Counted from the stretch's first letter, positions 45,668-55,587 are shown. The stretch: DNA of 64,000 nucleotides from Burkholderiaceae bacterium 26 (GCA_000955795.1 JYOB01000010.1:133637-197636), one strand, 5' to 3'. Translations and numbers: made by a program. The notes: generated from the letters alone by a model not told the origin.

Positions 45668-46893
45668 CGCTCAACCTTCGAGGCCAACGCACCATGTCAT
45701 CGCAGAAAACCGAGCCACGGCTGGCAACCCGAGTCGCAACGCGCCTCGTCAAGGGTGGCACATCGCCCGCCTTTGAAGGCGGCCGAGCCGTCAACCCGCC
45801 CGTCGTGCGCGCCTCCACCGTGCTGTTCGATTCGATGGACGAGATGAACGACGCGCGGCGCCGTCGCGGCACCGAACGCATGTTCACCTACGGCGCGCGC
45901 GGCAACCCGACGGGCTTTGCGCTGGAAGACGTTGTCGCGCAACTCGAAGGCGGCTATCGCACGCGGCTCTTCCCGACTGGCCTGGCCGCCATTTCGATGG
46001 TTTTCCTGGCCTTCGCCCGCCCAGGGGATCACGTCTTGATTGCCGATTGCGTCTACCAGCCGCTGCGTCATTTCGTCGATACGTTCCTGCGCCCCTGGGG
46101 CGTGGAGGTGACGTATTTCTGCGCCGACGGCAGCGATGTCGCACAGCAGCTCAAACCGACGACCAAGCTCGTCTACGTGGAATGCCCCGGCTCGCTCGTC
46201 TATGAGATGTGCGATCTGCCCGCGCTGGCTGAGATTGCGCATCGCCATGGGGCCCTGGTCATCGCCGACAACACGTGGGGCTCGGGTCTGCAATACCGCC
46301 CGCTCACACTGGGTGCCGACGTATCGATCATGGCGGCAACCAAGTATCTGAGCGGCCACTCCGACGTGATGATGGGCACGGTGACCACCACACAGGCGTG
46401 CTGGCAAACGCTCGCCACGATGAGCGACGCCCAAGGCGTGGCTGTCAGCCCCGACGATGCCTACCTCGTGCTGCGCGGCACGCGCACGCTGGCCGCGCGC
46501 CTTGCCATGCACGAACGCAACGCGCTTGAGATTGCGCGCTGGCTTGTGGCGCGTCCGGAAGTGGCACGTGTCTTTTGCCCCGCGCTGCCGGAAGACCCCG
46601 GACACGCGCTGTGGCAACGCGACTGCAGCGGCACCAACGGACTGGTCTCGTTCGAATTCGCCCAAGCAGATGCGCAAATCGCCGGGCGCTTCGTCGATGC
46701 CCTCATGCTGTTTGGCATCGGCGCCTCATGGGGCGGCTTCGAGAGCCTTGCGACGGTCAGCAATGTGGCGGGCACGCGCACCTGCACGGATTGGTCCCGA
46801 GCGGGTCCGATCGTGCGCCTGCATATCGGACTGGAAGACCCGCAAGACCTGATCGACGATCTGGCACAAGCCTTCGTGCGCATCCAGACGTAA
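45664..46893 (+). CDS. metC: Cystathionine beta-lyase-like PLP enzyme
   Basis: A 409-residue Cys/Met-metabolism PLP enzyme. Lys227 in MAATKYLSGHSDVMMG is the PLP lysine; FTYGARGNPT, FPTGLAAISMVFLAF, YVECPGSLVYEMCDL and ADNTWGSG are typical of MetC rather than MetB. MetC-type lyases cut C-S bonds in cystathionine, cystine and other S-conjugates, releasing pyruvate and ammonia. ATG at 45664 overlaps the rhodanese stop; ATG at 45694 (MSSQKTE) is an alternative. The context suggests breakdown of an imported sulfur compound rather than methionine synthesis. Confidence 0.9.
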   Translation: MTLNLRGQRTMSSQKTEPRLATRVATRLVKGGTSPAFEGGRAVNPPVVRASTVLFDSMDEMNDARRRRGTERMFTYGARGNPTGFALEDVVAQLEGGYRTRLFPTGLAAISMVFLAFARPGDHVLIADCVYQPLRHFVDTFLRPWGVEVTYFCADGSDVAQQLKPTTKLVYVECPGSLVYEMCDLPALAEIAHRHGALVIADNTWGSGLQYRPLTLGADVSIMAATKYLSGHSDVMMGTVTTTQACWQTLATMSDAQGVAVSPDDAYLVLRGTRTLAARLAMHERNALEIARWLVARPEVARVFCPALPEDPGHALWQRDCSGTNGLVSFEFAQADAQIAGRFVDALMLFGIGASWGGFESLATVSNVAGTRTCTDWSRAGPIVRLHIGLEDPQDLIDDLAQAFVRIQT

Positions 46894-46913
46894 CGCCACC
46901 GGCATCCCCAGAC

Positions 46914-46949
46914 GAAAAAAAACGCCCCGAAATCTCGGGGCGTCGTTTT
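46914..46949. terminator. Two-way terminator between the sulfur operon and typA
   Basis: ACGCCCCGA (46922-46930) pairs perfectly with TCGGGGCGT (46935-46943), with A-rich and T-rich flanks. It serves the convergent metC-like gene and typA. Confidence 0.85.
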
Positions 46950-46966
46950 GGCAGATCGACTGGTGA

Positions 46967-48787
46967 TCAGACCGCTTCTTCACGCGATGCGCGCTTGCGC
47001 TCATGTTCCTTCAGGTGACGCTTGCGCAGGCGGATGCTCTTCGGCGTGACTTCCACCAGCTCGTCGTCGGCGATGAATTCCACCGCGTATTCCAGCGACA
47101 TCTGAATCGGCGGCACCAGGCGCACAGCTTCATCGGTGCCCGACGCACGCACGTTGGTCAGCTGCTTGCCCTTGATCGGGTTGACGACCAAGTCGTTGTC
47201 ACGGCTGTGGATGCCAATGATCATGCCTTCGTAAAGTGCATCGCCAGGCGACACGAACATGCGGCCGCGATCCTGCAGCTTCCACAGCGCGTAGGCCACG
47301 GCAGCGCCGTCGTCCTGCGAGATCAGCACGCCGTTGTGGCGCTCGCCCAGATCGCCTTCCTTGACCGGCGAGTAATCGTCGAAGATGTGGCTGATCAGAC
47401 CGGTGCCGCGCGTCAGCGTGAGGAATTCACCCTGGAAGCCGATCAGGCCACGAGCCGGAATGCGGTATTCCAGACGCGTACGGCCCTTGCCGTCCGACGC
47501 CATGTCGAGCAGCTCGCCCTTGCGGCGGCCCAGCTCTTCCATCACACCGCCCTGGTGGCCGTCTTCCACGTCCACGGTCAGGCGCTCAAACGGCTCGCAC
47601 TTCACGCCATCGATTTCCTTGAACACCACACGCGGACGCGACACGGCCAGCTCGTAGCCCTCACGGCGCATGTTTTCCACCAGAATAGTGAGGTGCAGTT
47701 CGCCACGGCCCGACACTTCGAAGATCGTGTCGTCGCCGGTGTCCTTCACACGCAGGGCCACGTTGGACTTCAGCTCGCGGTCCAGACGATCGCGCAGTTG
47801 GCGGCTCGTCACGAACTTGCCTTCGCGGCCAGCCAGCGGCGAGGTGTTGACGCAGAAGTTCATCGTCAGCGTCGGCTCGTCCACCTTCAGCATCGGCAGG
47901 GCTTCCTGGGCGTCCGGAGCGCACACGGTGCAACCGATGCCCAGTTCTTCAATACCGTTGATCAGCACGATGTCGCCGGCTTCGGCTTCCTGCACCAGCT
48001 CGCGCTCCAGGCCGCGGAACTTCAGCACCTGGTTGATACGGCCCTTGATGGGGTTGCCTTCCGGACCGAACTTCACCACCACGTCCTGCAGCGGACGCAC
48101 GCGGCCACGCGTAATGCGGCCCACGCCGATCTTGCCCACGTAGCTCGAGTAGTCCAGCGAGATGATCTGCAGCTGGAGCGGACCGTTCGGGTCGTCGTTA
48201 CGCTGCGGCACCTTGTCGAGAATGGTCTCGAACAGCGGCTTCATGTCGCCTTCGCGCACGTCGTCGGTCAGGCCGGCGTAACCGTTCAGGCCCGAGGCGT
48301 ACACCACCGGGAAGTCGAGTTGGTCGTCGTTGGCGCCCAGCTTGTCGAACAGGTCGAAGGTCTGGTTGATCACCCACTCCGGACGCGCACCCGGGCGGTC
48401 CACCTTGTTGATCACGACGATCGGCTTCAGGCCCAGGGCCAGCGCCTTGCGCGTCACAAAACGCGTTTGCGGCATCGGGCCTTCCACGGCATCCACCAGC
48501 AGCAGCACGCCGTCGACCATCGACAGCACACGCTCCACTTCACCACCGAAGTCGGCGTGCCCCGGCGTGTCGACGATGTTGATGTGCGTGCCGTTGTATT
48601 CGACCGCGCAGTTCTTGGCCAGGATCGTGATGCCGCGCTCTTTTTCGATGTCGTTCGAATCCATCACGCGCTCGGCGATCTGCTCGTTCTCGCGGAACGT
48701 GCCGGCTTGGCGAAGGAGCTGGTCGACCAGTGTGGTTTTGCCGTGGTCAACGTGGGCAATGATGGCAATGTTGCGAAGCGCGCGCAT
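46967..48787 (-). CDS. typA: GTP-binding protein TypA/BipA
   Basis: A 606-residue translational GTPase related to EF-G that helps ribosome assembly and stress growth. G1 is AHVDHGKTT at 11-19, G3 DTPGHAD, and G4 NKVD in [13 protein letters not shown]. The elongation-factor-type domains and the TypA-specific C-terminal domain follow ([20 protein letters not shown]). The ATG at 48787 ([10 protein letters not shown]) is conserved. It is divergent from marR. Confidence 0.98.
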   Translation of the reverse strand: MRALRNIAIIAHVDHGKTTLVDQLLRQAGTFRENEQIAERVMDSNDIEKERGITILAKNCAVEYNGTHINIVDTPGHADFGGEVERVLSMVDGVLLLVDAVEGPMPQTRFVTRKALALGLKPIVVINKVDRPGARPEWVINQTFDLFDKLGANDDQLDFPVVYASGLNGYAGLTDDVREGDMKPLFETILDKVPQRNDDPNGPLQLQIISLDYSSYVGKIGVGRITRGRVRPLQDVVVKFGPEGNPIKGRINQVLKFRGLERELVQEAEAGDIVLINGIEELGIGCTVCAPDAQEALPMLKVDEPTLTMNFCVNTSPLAGREGKFVTSRQLRDRLDRELKSNVALRVKDTGDDTIFEVSGRGELHLTILVENMRREGYELAVSRPRVVFKEIDGVKCEPFERLTVDVEDGHQGGVMEELGRRKGELLDMASDGKGRTRLEYRIPARGLIGFQGEFLTLTRGTGLISHIFDDYSPVKEGDLGERHNGVLISQDDGAAVAYALWKLQDRGRMFVSPGDALYEGMIIGIHSRDNDLVVNPIKGKQLTNVRASGTDEAVRLVPPIQMSLEYAVEFIADDELVEVTPKSIRLRKRHLKEHERKRASREEAV

Positions 48788-49007
48788 GGGATGTGAACTC
48801 GAAAAGACGTGACACGAGCCCGGGACAGTACCCAAATTCAGCTCGCGGAATAACCTGACATTCTAGCATGCTGCGATGCGCAAGACATGACACTCCTTAA
48901 CGAATCGATGAAGGAGCATAGTTTGAGTGCCTTATAGATCACCAATTATTTCTAAAAATGGAATCGCGCATTCAGTACCTTGCTGTTTGCTGCGCCGATT
49001 CGTATAT

Positions 49008-49019
49008 TTGTCCGGACAA
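49008..49019. promoter_or_regulatory. MarR-type operator palindrome
   Basis: TTGTCCGGACAA is a perfect 12-bp palindrome ending 18 bases before the marR ATG. Its position suits autorepression of marR and the pump genes. Confidence 0.65.
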
Positions 49020-49037
49020 TGATTGTGCATACATAAG

Positions 49038-49556
49038 ATGTCCGAACAAACAAGACCCGCCACCGAAGTTGCTGCCGGAACGCTCTTCCGGGTGGAGGAC
49101 TACCGCATGTGCGAAAGCGTGGGCTACCTCGTCGGGCGCGCCAAGACGGCGCTGTCCATGGCCATCGAGCAGGAAGTTGCCGCGATGGATGTGACGCATT
49201 CCCAGGCCAGTTGTCTGGTGCTGCTCGCCAACGGCCGATGCCAAACCGCTACCGATCTGGGCCGCGAATTGAACACCGATATCGGTTCGCTCACGCGCAT
49301 GCTCAGCCGCATGGAAAAGCGCGGCCTGATCGAGCGCGTGCGCAGCGAGTCCGACCGCCGCGTCGTGCATCTGGAGGTGACGCAAGCCGGCCGTGACTTG
49401 GCTGACCGCATGCCAGCCATCTATACGCACGTGCTGAACCGTTTTTTTGCTGGCTTCACGCCGGGCGACGTCGATACGCTGCGCGAACTCCTCAAGCGCA
49501 TTCTCGACAACGGCGCCGCCACGGAGGGGCACCGCGTGCGCCCCGCCGGCCACTGA
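49038..49556 (+). CDS. MarR family repressor of the efflux operon
   Basis: A 172-residue MarR protein. The winged helix is around 65-130: VTHSQASCLVLLANGRCQTATDLGRELNTDIGSLTRMLSRMEKRGLIERVRSES with the wing SDRRVVHLEVTQAG. The ATG at 49038 (MSEQTRP) is preferred to an upstream TTG. The pump genes follow 74 bases later and a palindrome lies upstream, so it is likely to sense pump substrates and release repression, as EmrR does. Confidence 0.92.
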   Translation: MSEQTRPATEVAAGTLFRVEDYRMCESVGYLVGRAKTALSMAIEQEVAAMDVTHSQASCLVLLANGRCQTATDLGRELNTDIGSLTRMLSRMEKRGLIERVRSESDRRVVHLEVTQAGRDLADRMPAIYTHVLNRFFAGFTPGDVDTLRELLKRILDNGAATEGHRVRPAGH

Positions 49557-49630
49557 CGCCGCCCCGCTCGAATTGCACCTGCAGCACCGAACGCTTCCCG
49601 CCCCCTTGATCGCTTGACCCATCAAACAAC

Positions 49631-51160
49631 ATGAACGCCTTGAATTCCGCCCCTCAGGCACTTTCGCCCCTAAGCCGCGCCGGCAGTCCGCGCGCGCAAT
49701 GGCCGGCACGCCTGGGTGTGGCGCTTTCCACCGTGACGCTGGCCGTGCTGGCTGGTTGCGCGAACCTCGGCAATTCGCACAGCACGCAGACGCTGACAAC
49801 GCCGGGCCAGTTGGCGAGCGCGCAATCGTTGCCCTCTCAAGGCGGCCAGTGGCCGTCGCAGAATTGGGTCGATCAGTTCAACGATCCGCAACTGCGCGCG
49901 CTGGTGGATGAGGCCATCAAGGACAACCCGAACCTGCAAGTCGCCTTTGCCCGCGTGCGCGCTTCGCGTGCGATGGCCGATGTGGTGCGCGGCAATCTGT
50001 ATCCGAGCGTCGGTCTCGATGCCGACATGACGCGTCAGCGCCTGTCGGAATACGACATGTTTGAAGGCACGCCACTGGCTGGTCGCTGGTTCACGGAATC
50101 GAAGATCCAGCTGGGTGTGAGCTACGACCTGGATTTTTGGGGCAAGAATCGCTCTGCGCTGGAAGCTGCGCTGTCCGATGACAAATCGATGGAAGCGGAA
50201 AGCCAGGCTTCGCGACTGGTGCTGTCGACCACGGTGGCACGCACCTACGCCAAGCTGGCCGCGCTCTACGCGCAGCGCGACGTGGCCGAACGTGCAATCG
50301 TGCAGCGCAAGGATTTGACCAACCTTGCAGGCCAACGCGTGCGTGCTGGCCTTGATACGCAAGTTGAAACCACGCAGGCCCGCGCCAATGTGGCCGCCGC
50401 ACAGACGGAACTTGAACAAGTCGACGAGCAGATCGCGCTGGCACGCAACCAGTTGGCGGCGCTGCTGGGCAAGGGCCCCGACCGCGGCCTCTCAATCACG
50501 CGCCCGACGCTGCTCGCGCAAACCACGCCCAAGCTGCCGAACAACCTGACCATCGACCTGATCGGCCGTCGCCCGGATCTCGTGGCTGCGCGCTGGCGCG
50601 TGGAAGCCGCGTCGAAGGATATCGACGTCGCCAAGGCGCAATTCCTGCCGGATATCAGCCTGACTGCATTCCTGGGGCTGGCTTCGATTGCGCCGGAAAA
50701 CCTGCTGCTTGGTGCATCGCGTCAGCTCGGTATCGGCCCGGCGCTCAAGCTGCCGATCTTCCAGGGCGGCAAGCTGCGCGCCAACCTGCGCGGCAAGTAC
50801 GCCAACTATGACGCGGCTGTCGCGAGCTACAACCAGACGCTGACCGAAGCTCTGCACGACACCGCAGACCAGATCACCACGCTGCACAGCATTGACTCGC
50901 AGATCGCCATCCAGCGCACCGCCTTGAGCGAAGCTGAGCGCGCCTACAGCCTTGCACGCACGCGCTACAGCGCCGGCCTTGGTACACAACTGGTTGTGCT
51001 GAACGCCGAGACGACCGTGCTGCAGCAACGCAAGCTCGCGACCGATCTACAGGCACGCCGACTCGACGCGCAGATGGCCCTTATCAAGGCCCTCGGCGGC
51101 GGCTATACGGCAGAAGACCTCCCCGGCGCCAAGCCCGAGGCCGCCGCATCGCATGGCTGA
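49631..51160 (+). CDS. Outer-membrane efflux channel lipoprotein (NodT/TolC-like)
   Basis: A 509-residue outer-membrane factor. A signal peptide ends in lipobox LAGC, giving a lipid-anchored protein. Two repeats of the OEP coiled-coil domain are visible: AIKDNPNLQVAFARVRASRAM and the second with RRPDLVAARWRVEAASKDIDVAKAQFLPDISLTAFLG, the classic NodT-family block. It forms the outer duct for the EmrA-EmrB pump encoded downstream. Confidence 0.94.
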   Translation: MNALNSAPQALSPLSRAGSPRAQWPARLGVALSTVTLAVLAGCANLGNSHSTQTLTTPGQLASAQSLPSQGGQWPSQNWVDQFNDPQLRALVDEAIKDNPNLQVAFARVRASRAMADVVRGNLYPSVGLDADMTRQRLSEYDMFEGTPLAGRWFTESKIQLGVSYDLDFWGKNRSALEAALSDDKSMEAESQASRLVLSTTVARTYAKLAALYAQRDVAERAIVQRKDLTNLAGQRVRAGLDTQVETTQARANVAAAQTELEQVDEQIALARNQLAALLGKGPDRGLSITRPTLLAQTTPKLPNNLTIDLIGRRPDLVAARWRVEAASKDIDVAKAQFLPDISLTAFLGLASIAPENLLLGASRQLGIGPALKLPIFQGGKLRANLRGKYANYDAAVASYNQTLTEALHDTADQITTLHSIDSQIAIQRTALSEAERAYSLARTRYSAGLGTQLVVLNAETTVLQQRKLATDLQARRLDAQMALIKALGGGYTAEDLPGAKPEAAASHG

Positions 51161-51216
51161 GCTGTACTGAATTGAACTGAACCGAACGTTCCACCGCATT
51201 CTTTCGAGCCAACATC

Positions 51217-52506
51217 ATGAGTGACAACAAGCCCCAAGCCGCACCGTCCGCTGCCCCCGCACCCGCAGCCCCCGCGGCAACGCCCGCCGGCAACGGCAAT
51301 TCCAACGGAAAGCGCAAGCGCATGCTGACCACGCTGGCCGCCGCACTGGTCGTTGCCGGCGTCGGCTACGGCGTCTACTGGGGCCTGTACGGCCGCTGGT
51401 TCGAGTCGACCGACGATGCATACGTGCAAGGCAACGTGGTCCAGGTGACGCCGCAGGTGGCGGGCACCGTGGTCGCCATTCGCGCTGATGACACGCAGCT
51501 CGTCACCTCCGGCCAGCCCGTGATTGAGCTGGATCGTGCCGATGCACGCGTCGCGCTGGAGCAGGCTGAAGCCGCACTTGCGCAGACGGTGCGCCAGGTG
51601 CGCACGCTGTATTCGAACACCAGCGCGTTCACCGCCACGTTGGCCATGCGCGAAAGCGATCTCGCCAAGGCAAAGGACGACTTGGCACGCCGCAAGCAGA
51701 TCGCCGGCACGGGCGCCGTGTCGCAAGAAGAAATCTCGCACGCACAAACCGCCGTGCAGGCTGCCCAGTCCGCATTGGAAGCCGCCAAGGAACAACTGCA
51801 GGGCAACCGCGTGCTGACCGAACAGACCACGCTGGAGCGTCACCCGAACGTGCTGCAGGCTGCTGCCAAAGTCCGCGAGGCTTACCTGGCCTATGCGCGT
51901 ACCAGCCTGCCGGCATCGGTCACGGGCTATGTGGCCAAGCGTTCGGTGCAGGTCGGCCAGCGCGTCGCTCCGGGCACGCCGCTGATGGCCATCGTGCCGC
52001 TGGACCAGCTCTGGGTGGACGCCAACTTCAAGGAAGTCCAGGTGCGCCACATGCGAGTGGGCCAGCCGGTTGAACTGGTGGCCGACGTGTATGGCAGCAG
52101 CGTGACGTATCACGGCAAGGTGGTCGGTTTCTCGGCAGGCACGGGCTCGGCGTTCTCGCTGCTGCCGGCACAGAACGCCACGGGCAACTGGATCAAGGTG
52201 GTGCAACGCCTGCCGGTGCGCGTGTCGCTCGACCCGAAGGAACTGAAGGATCATCCGTTGCGCGTGGGCTTGTCGATGGAAGCCAAGGTCGACATCCATG
52301 ACGAAGGCGGTCAAAGCCTGGCCACCTCCCCGACAGCCTCACCGCTGCAAACGACGGTGTACGACCAGGCCGGAAAAGACGCCGATCAGGTCATTGCCAG
52401 CATCATTACGGCCAACGCCGGCCGCGGCGGCGCTACGGCACCGGCCGCCACCAACGTGCCGGCTGCAACGGCTCCGCGCACTTCGCAACCCGCACCCAAG
52501 GTCTGA
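51217..52506 (+). CDS. EmrA-type membrane fusion protein
   Basis: A 429-residue HlyD/EmrA adaptor. A proline/alanine-rich cytoplasmic N-terminus is followed by one transmembrane helix at about 35-55 and the lipoyl-type start STDDAYVQGNVVQVTPQVAGTVV. A coiled-coil hairpin follows at about 100-205, then the beta domain with VGQRVAPGTPLMAIVPLDQLWVDANFKE. An alanine-rich tail of 50 residues ends it. It links EmrB to the outer channel. emrB starts three bases later. Confidence 0.94.
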   Translation: MSDNKPQAAPSAAPAPAAPAATPAGNGNSNGKRKRMLTTLAAALVVAGVGYGVYWGLYGRWFESTDDAYVQGNVVQVTPQVAGTVVAIRADDTQLVTSGQPVIELDRADARVALEQAEAALAQTVRQVRTLYSNTSAFTATLAMRESDLAKAKDDLARRKQIAGTGAVSQEEISHAQTAVQAAQSALEAAKEQLQGNRVLTEQTTLERHPNVLQAAAKVREAYLAYARTSLPASVTGYVAKRSVQVGQRVAPGTPLMAIVPLDQLWVDANFKEVQVRHMRVGQPVELVADVYGSSVTYHGKVVGFSAGTGSAFSLLPAQNATGNWIKVVQRLPVRVSLDPKELKDHPLRVGLSMEAKVDIHDEGGQSLATSPTASPLQTTVYDQAGKDADQVIASIITANAGRGGATAPAATNVPAATAPRTSQPAPKV

Positions 52507-52509
52507 CGC

Positions 52510-54066
52510 ATGGCAACCGCCGCGCCCAAGCCGCGACAGCCACTGACCGGCGCCAAACTGGCGATCGGTACGGTCGCGCTGTCGCTGGCCACCTTCATGA
52601 ACGTGCTGGATTCGTCCATCGCCAACGTGTCGATCCCGGCAATTTCGGGCGACCTGGGTGTGGCCCCGAACCAGGGCACGTGGGTCATCACCTCGTTTGC
52701 GGTAGCCAACGCTATCTCGGTGCCGCTCACGGGCTGGCTGACGCAGCGTTTCGGGCAGGTGCGCCTGTTCGTCACGTCCATTCTGCTGTTCGTGCTGTCG
52801 TCGTGGGCGTGCGGGCTGGCGCCCAACATGGGCATGCTGATCGCGGCCCGGATCATCCAGGGCGCTGTGGCAGGCCCGATGATTCCGCTGTCGCAATCGC
52901 TGCTGCTGTCGACATATCCGCCCGCCAAAAGCTCAATGGCATTGGCGCTATGGGGCATGACCACGCTGGTCGCGCCGATCATGGGGCCGATCTTCGGCGG
53001 CTGGATCTCAGACAACATGAGCTGGCCCTGGATCTTCTACATCAACATCCCAGTGGGCATCCTGGCTGCGTACGCAACGTGGGTCATCTACAAGGACCGC
53101 GAATCGCCGACACGCTTGCTGCCGATCGACAAGATCGGCCTGGCACTGTTGATCCTGTGGGTGGGCTCGCTTCAGTTGATGCTCGATCGCGGCAAGGAAC
53201 TCGACTGGTTCAACTCGACCGAGGTCGTGGTGTTGACAGTCGTTGCCATCGTGGGTTTCGCGTTCTTCCTGGTGTGGGAGCTCACCGAAGATCACCCCGT
53301 CGTGGATCTGACGCTGTTCAAGGGCCGCAACTTCAGCGCGGGGGTCGTTGCCATCTCGGTGGCGTACGGGCTGTTCTTCGGCAACCTCGTGATCCTGCCG
53401 CTGTGGCTGCAAACCATCGTCGGCTACACCGCCACGGATGCGGGCCTAATCATGGCGCCGGTGGGCATCTTCGCCATCATCCTGTCGCCCGTGATCGGCA
53501 AGAACCTGCCGAAGATGGATGCACGCTGGGTGGCGACCACGGCGTTCATTACCTTCGCGCTGGTGTTCTGGATGCGCTCGCGCTTTACCGTGCAAGTCGA
53601 CACGTGGACGCTGATGATCCCCACGCTGATCCAGGGCGCCGCCATGGCAATGTTCTTCATCCCCCTCACGTCGATCATCCTCTCGGGCCTGCCGCCCGAG
53701 CGGATTCCGGCGGCATCGGGTCTGTCGAACTTCGTGCGGATCATGTTCGGCGGCATCGGTGCATCGATCTCGACCACGGTGTGGGACAACCGCTCAGCCC
53801 TGCACCACGCCCAACTGGTCGAGCACGTGAATCCGTACAACCCGGCCTATGCGTCGTCGATCAACCAGTACACGCAGCTTGGCATGCCCAACCTGCAGGC
53901 CAATGGCGTGATCGAACGCGTGATCTCGCAGCAAGCCGCAATGTTGGGCGCCAACGATATCTTCTGGATTTCGGCTGTGCTGTTTATCGTGCTGATCGTC
54001 TTCATCTGGCTGACCAAGCCGGCGAAGTCGGCGGCCGGTGCGGAAGCGGCAGCCGGTGCGCACTGA
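52510..54066 (+). CDS. EmrB/QacA family drug exporter (MFS, DHA2)
   Basis: A 518-residue proton-driven exporter with 14 predicted helices. DHA2 motifs are visible: NVLDSSIANVSIPAISGDLG in helix 1, WVITSFAVANAISVPLTGWL, and FGQVRLF plus GAVAGPMIPLSQSLLL (motif C-like). It exports hydrophobic drugs across the whole envelope with the adaptor and channel. A terminator follows at 54087. Confidence 0.95.
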   Translation: MATAAPKPRQPLTGAKLAIGTVALSLATFMNVLDSSIANVSIPAISGDLGVAPNQGTWVITSFAVANAISVPLTGWLTQRFGQVRLFVTSILLFVLSSWACGLAPNMGMLIAARIIQGAVAGPMIPLSQSLLLSTYPPAKSSMALALWGMTTLVAPIMGPIFGGWISDNMSWPWIFYINIPVGILAAYATWVIYKDRESPTRLLPIDKIGLALLILWVGSLQLMLDRGKELDWFNSTEVVVLTVVAIVGFAFFLVWELTEDHPVVDLTLFKGRNFSAGVVAISVAYGLFFGNLVILPLWLQTIVGYTATDAGLIMAPVGIFAIILSPVIGKNLPKMDARWVATTAFITFALVFWMRSRFTVQVDTWTLMIPTLIQGAAMAMFFIPLTSIILSGLPPERIPAASGLSNFVRIMFGGIGASISTTVWDNRSALHHAQLVEHVNPYNPAYASSINQYTQLGMPNLQANGVIERVISQQAAMLGANDIFWISAVLFIVLIVFIWLTKPAKSAAGAEAAAGAH

Positions 54067-54086
54067 TCCAAGATCGCGCAACAAAA

Positions 54087-54117
54087 AAGCCACGCAGCTA
54101 CGCGTGGCTTTATTGTT
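54087..54117. terminator. Two-way terminator between emrB and truB
   Basis: AAGCCACG pairs with CGTGGCTT, with an A run before and TATTGTT after. It serves the convergent emrB-like gene and truB. Confidence 0.8.
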
Positions 54118-54130
54118 GCCGTCGATCGGC

Positions 54131-55087
54131 TTAAAGATGCACGAGCCGCCCGGGTCGCAGCACACCATCTTGCCAAGCAGCCACTCCGAGCAGCGATGCC
54201 GTGGCGCCCGCCCCTATCGCCTCACGCACGCCGTATACGCGTACCTGATCTGCGTTCGGCAACGCCAATCGCAACGGCAAGCGCTGTCCATGCAGGAAGC
54301 GGCGGCTCTCTTCCGCGTCCAGCTCCACGCGCGGCAGCGTCTGCAACAGCGCATCGACGGGGGCCAGCAATGCGGCGCGAGCATCTTCAGCGGCCGCGTC
54401 CAGCAATTCGAGCGTCACGGCGCCGTTCAGTGTCAGGTTGCCGACCTGCGTGCGTCGCAGCGCAACCAGATGCCCGCCGCAGCCCAGCGCCTCGCCAATG
54501 TCTTCACCCAACGTGCGGATGTACGTTCCCTTGCTGCATGACACGCGCAACGTGATCGTCGGCGCTGCCGACTCCAGATCCGTCGCCAACACATCGATCG
54601 CGTGGATCGTTACCCGACGTGCAGCGCGCTCCACGGTCTGACCCGCGCGCGCGTACTCGTACAACGGCTTGCCGTCCTTCTTCAGCGCAGAGTGCATCGG
54701 CGGCACTTGGTCGATCTCGCCGACAAAGCGCGCGATGGCTACTTGCAGTTGCTCGGGCGTAACCGATACAGGGCGCTCGCTCAGCACCTCGCCTTCCGCA
54801 TCTGCGGTACTCGTCTTGATACCAAGACGCACAACGGTTTCGTACGTCTTGTCCGCATCGAGCAAATCCTGCGAAAACTTGGTCGCCTCGCCAAAACACA
54901 GCGGTAGCAAGCCCGTCGCCAGCGGATCCAGCGTGCCGGTATGCCCCGCCTTCTTGGCCCACAGCAAGCGCTTGGCGCGGATCAGCGCATCGTTGCTCGA
55001 CAAGCCGATCGGCTTGTCCAGCAGCAGCACACCATGCACATCGCGGCGCGGCGGCTTCCGTGGTGTGGTCGCATGTTGCTCACCCAT
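54131..55087 (-). CDS. truB: tRNA pseudouridine(55) synthase TruB
   Basis: It makes pseudouridine 55 in the T loop of tRNAs. The 318-residue protein has VHGVLLLDKPIGLSSNDAL and the catalytic Asp in GHTGTLDPLATGLLPLCFGEATKF. KGTYIRTLGEDIGEALG is also diagnostic. ATG at 55087 lies two bases from the rbfA stop, so the genes are translationally coupled at the end of the rimP operon. Confidence 0.97.
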   Translation of the reverse strand: MGEQHATTPRKPPRRDVHGVLLLDKPIGLSSNDALIRAKRLLWAKKAGHTGTLDPLATGLLPLCFGEATKFSQDLLDADKTYETVVRLGIKTSTADAEGEVLSERPVSVTPEQLQVAIARFVGEIDQVPPMHSALKKDGKPLYEYARAGQTVERAARRVTIHAIDVLATDLESAAPTITLRVSCSKGTYIRTLGEDIGEALGCGGHLVALRRTQVGNLTLNGAVTLELLDAAAEDARAALLAPVDALLQTLPRVELDAEESRRFLHGQRLPLRLALPNADQVRVYGVREAIGAGATASLLGVAAWQDGVLRPGRLVHL

Positions 55088-55088
55088 T

Positions 55089-55460
55089 TCAATCGTCTTT
55101 GGCACGCGTGGCGTTGGCCTCATCGATCAGGCGCGACATCTCGATACCGCGTTCAACCGAACCGTCGAAGTGGAAATGCAGTGTCGGCACCGTGTGGATG
55201 TGCAGGCGCTTGAACAACAGCGAATGCAGGTAGCCTGCCTTCTCGTTCAGGATGGCGCCGGCGACTTCCGGCTCGGCGCCCAGCACCGTGAAGTAGATCT
55301 TGGCGTGCGCATAGTCAGGCGTGAGCGTCACGGATTGCAGCGTCACCAGGCCCATCGCCGGGTTCTTGATTTCGCGCTGGATCAATTCGGCCAGATCACG
55401 CTGGATCTGATCGGCGATACGCACGTTGCGGCCAGCGGCCGATCCCGATTTCTTCGGCAT
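55089..55460 (-). CDS. rbfA: 30S ribosome-binding factor RbfA
   Basis: A 123-residue cold-shock maturation factor for the 30S subunit. It has a KH-like fold with [39 protein letters not shown] and [15 protein letters not shown]. The ATG at 55460 ([12 protein letters not shown]) is conserved; the upstream frame crosses a terminator-like hairpin. It lies 127 bases after infB. Confidence 0.96.
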   Translation of the reverse strand: MPKKSGSAAGRNVRIADQIQRDLAELIQREIKNPAMGLVTLQSVTLTPDYAHAKIYFTVLGAEPEVAGAILNEKAGYLHSLLFKRLHIHTVPTLHFHFDGSVERGIEMSRLIDEANATRAKDD

Positions 55461-55510
55461 AGAGTGTTCCTCACATGGGCGCCGCCAGCACGCGCTAGTC
55501 TGGCCCAAAA

Positions 55511-55547
55511 GACAAAACGGTGGCGCGGGACGCGCCCGGGCCACCGT
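55511..55547 (-). terminator. Terminator-like hairpin between infB and rbfA
   Basis: ACGGTGGC (55517-55524) and GCCACCGT (55540-55547) form an 8-bp stem. On the minus strand TTTTGTCTTTT follows. A second hairpin (GCCGGAC/GTCCGGC, 55559-55580) precedes it. Together they may cut rbfA-truB expression relative to infB. Confidence 0.6.
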
Positions 55548-55587
55548 CGCAAAGTCGAGCCGGACACCGCAGCGTCCGGCCAACGTA

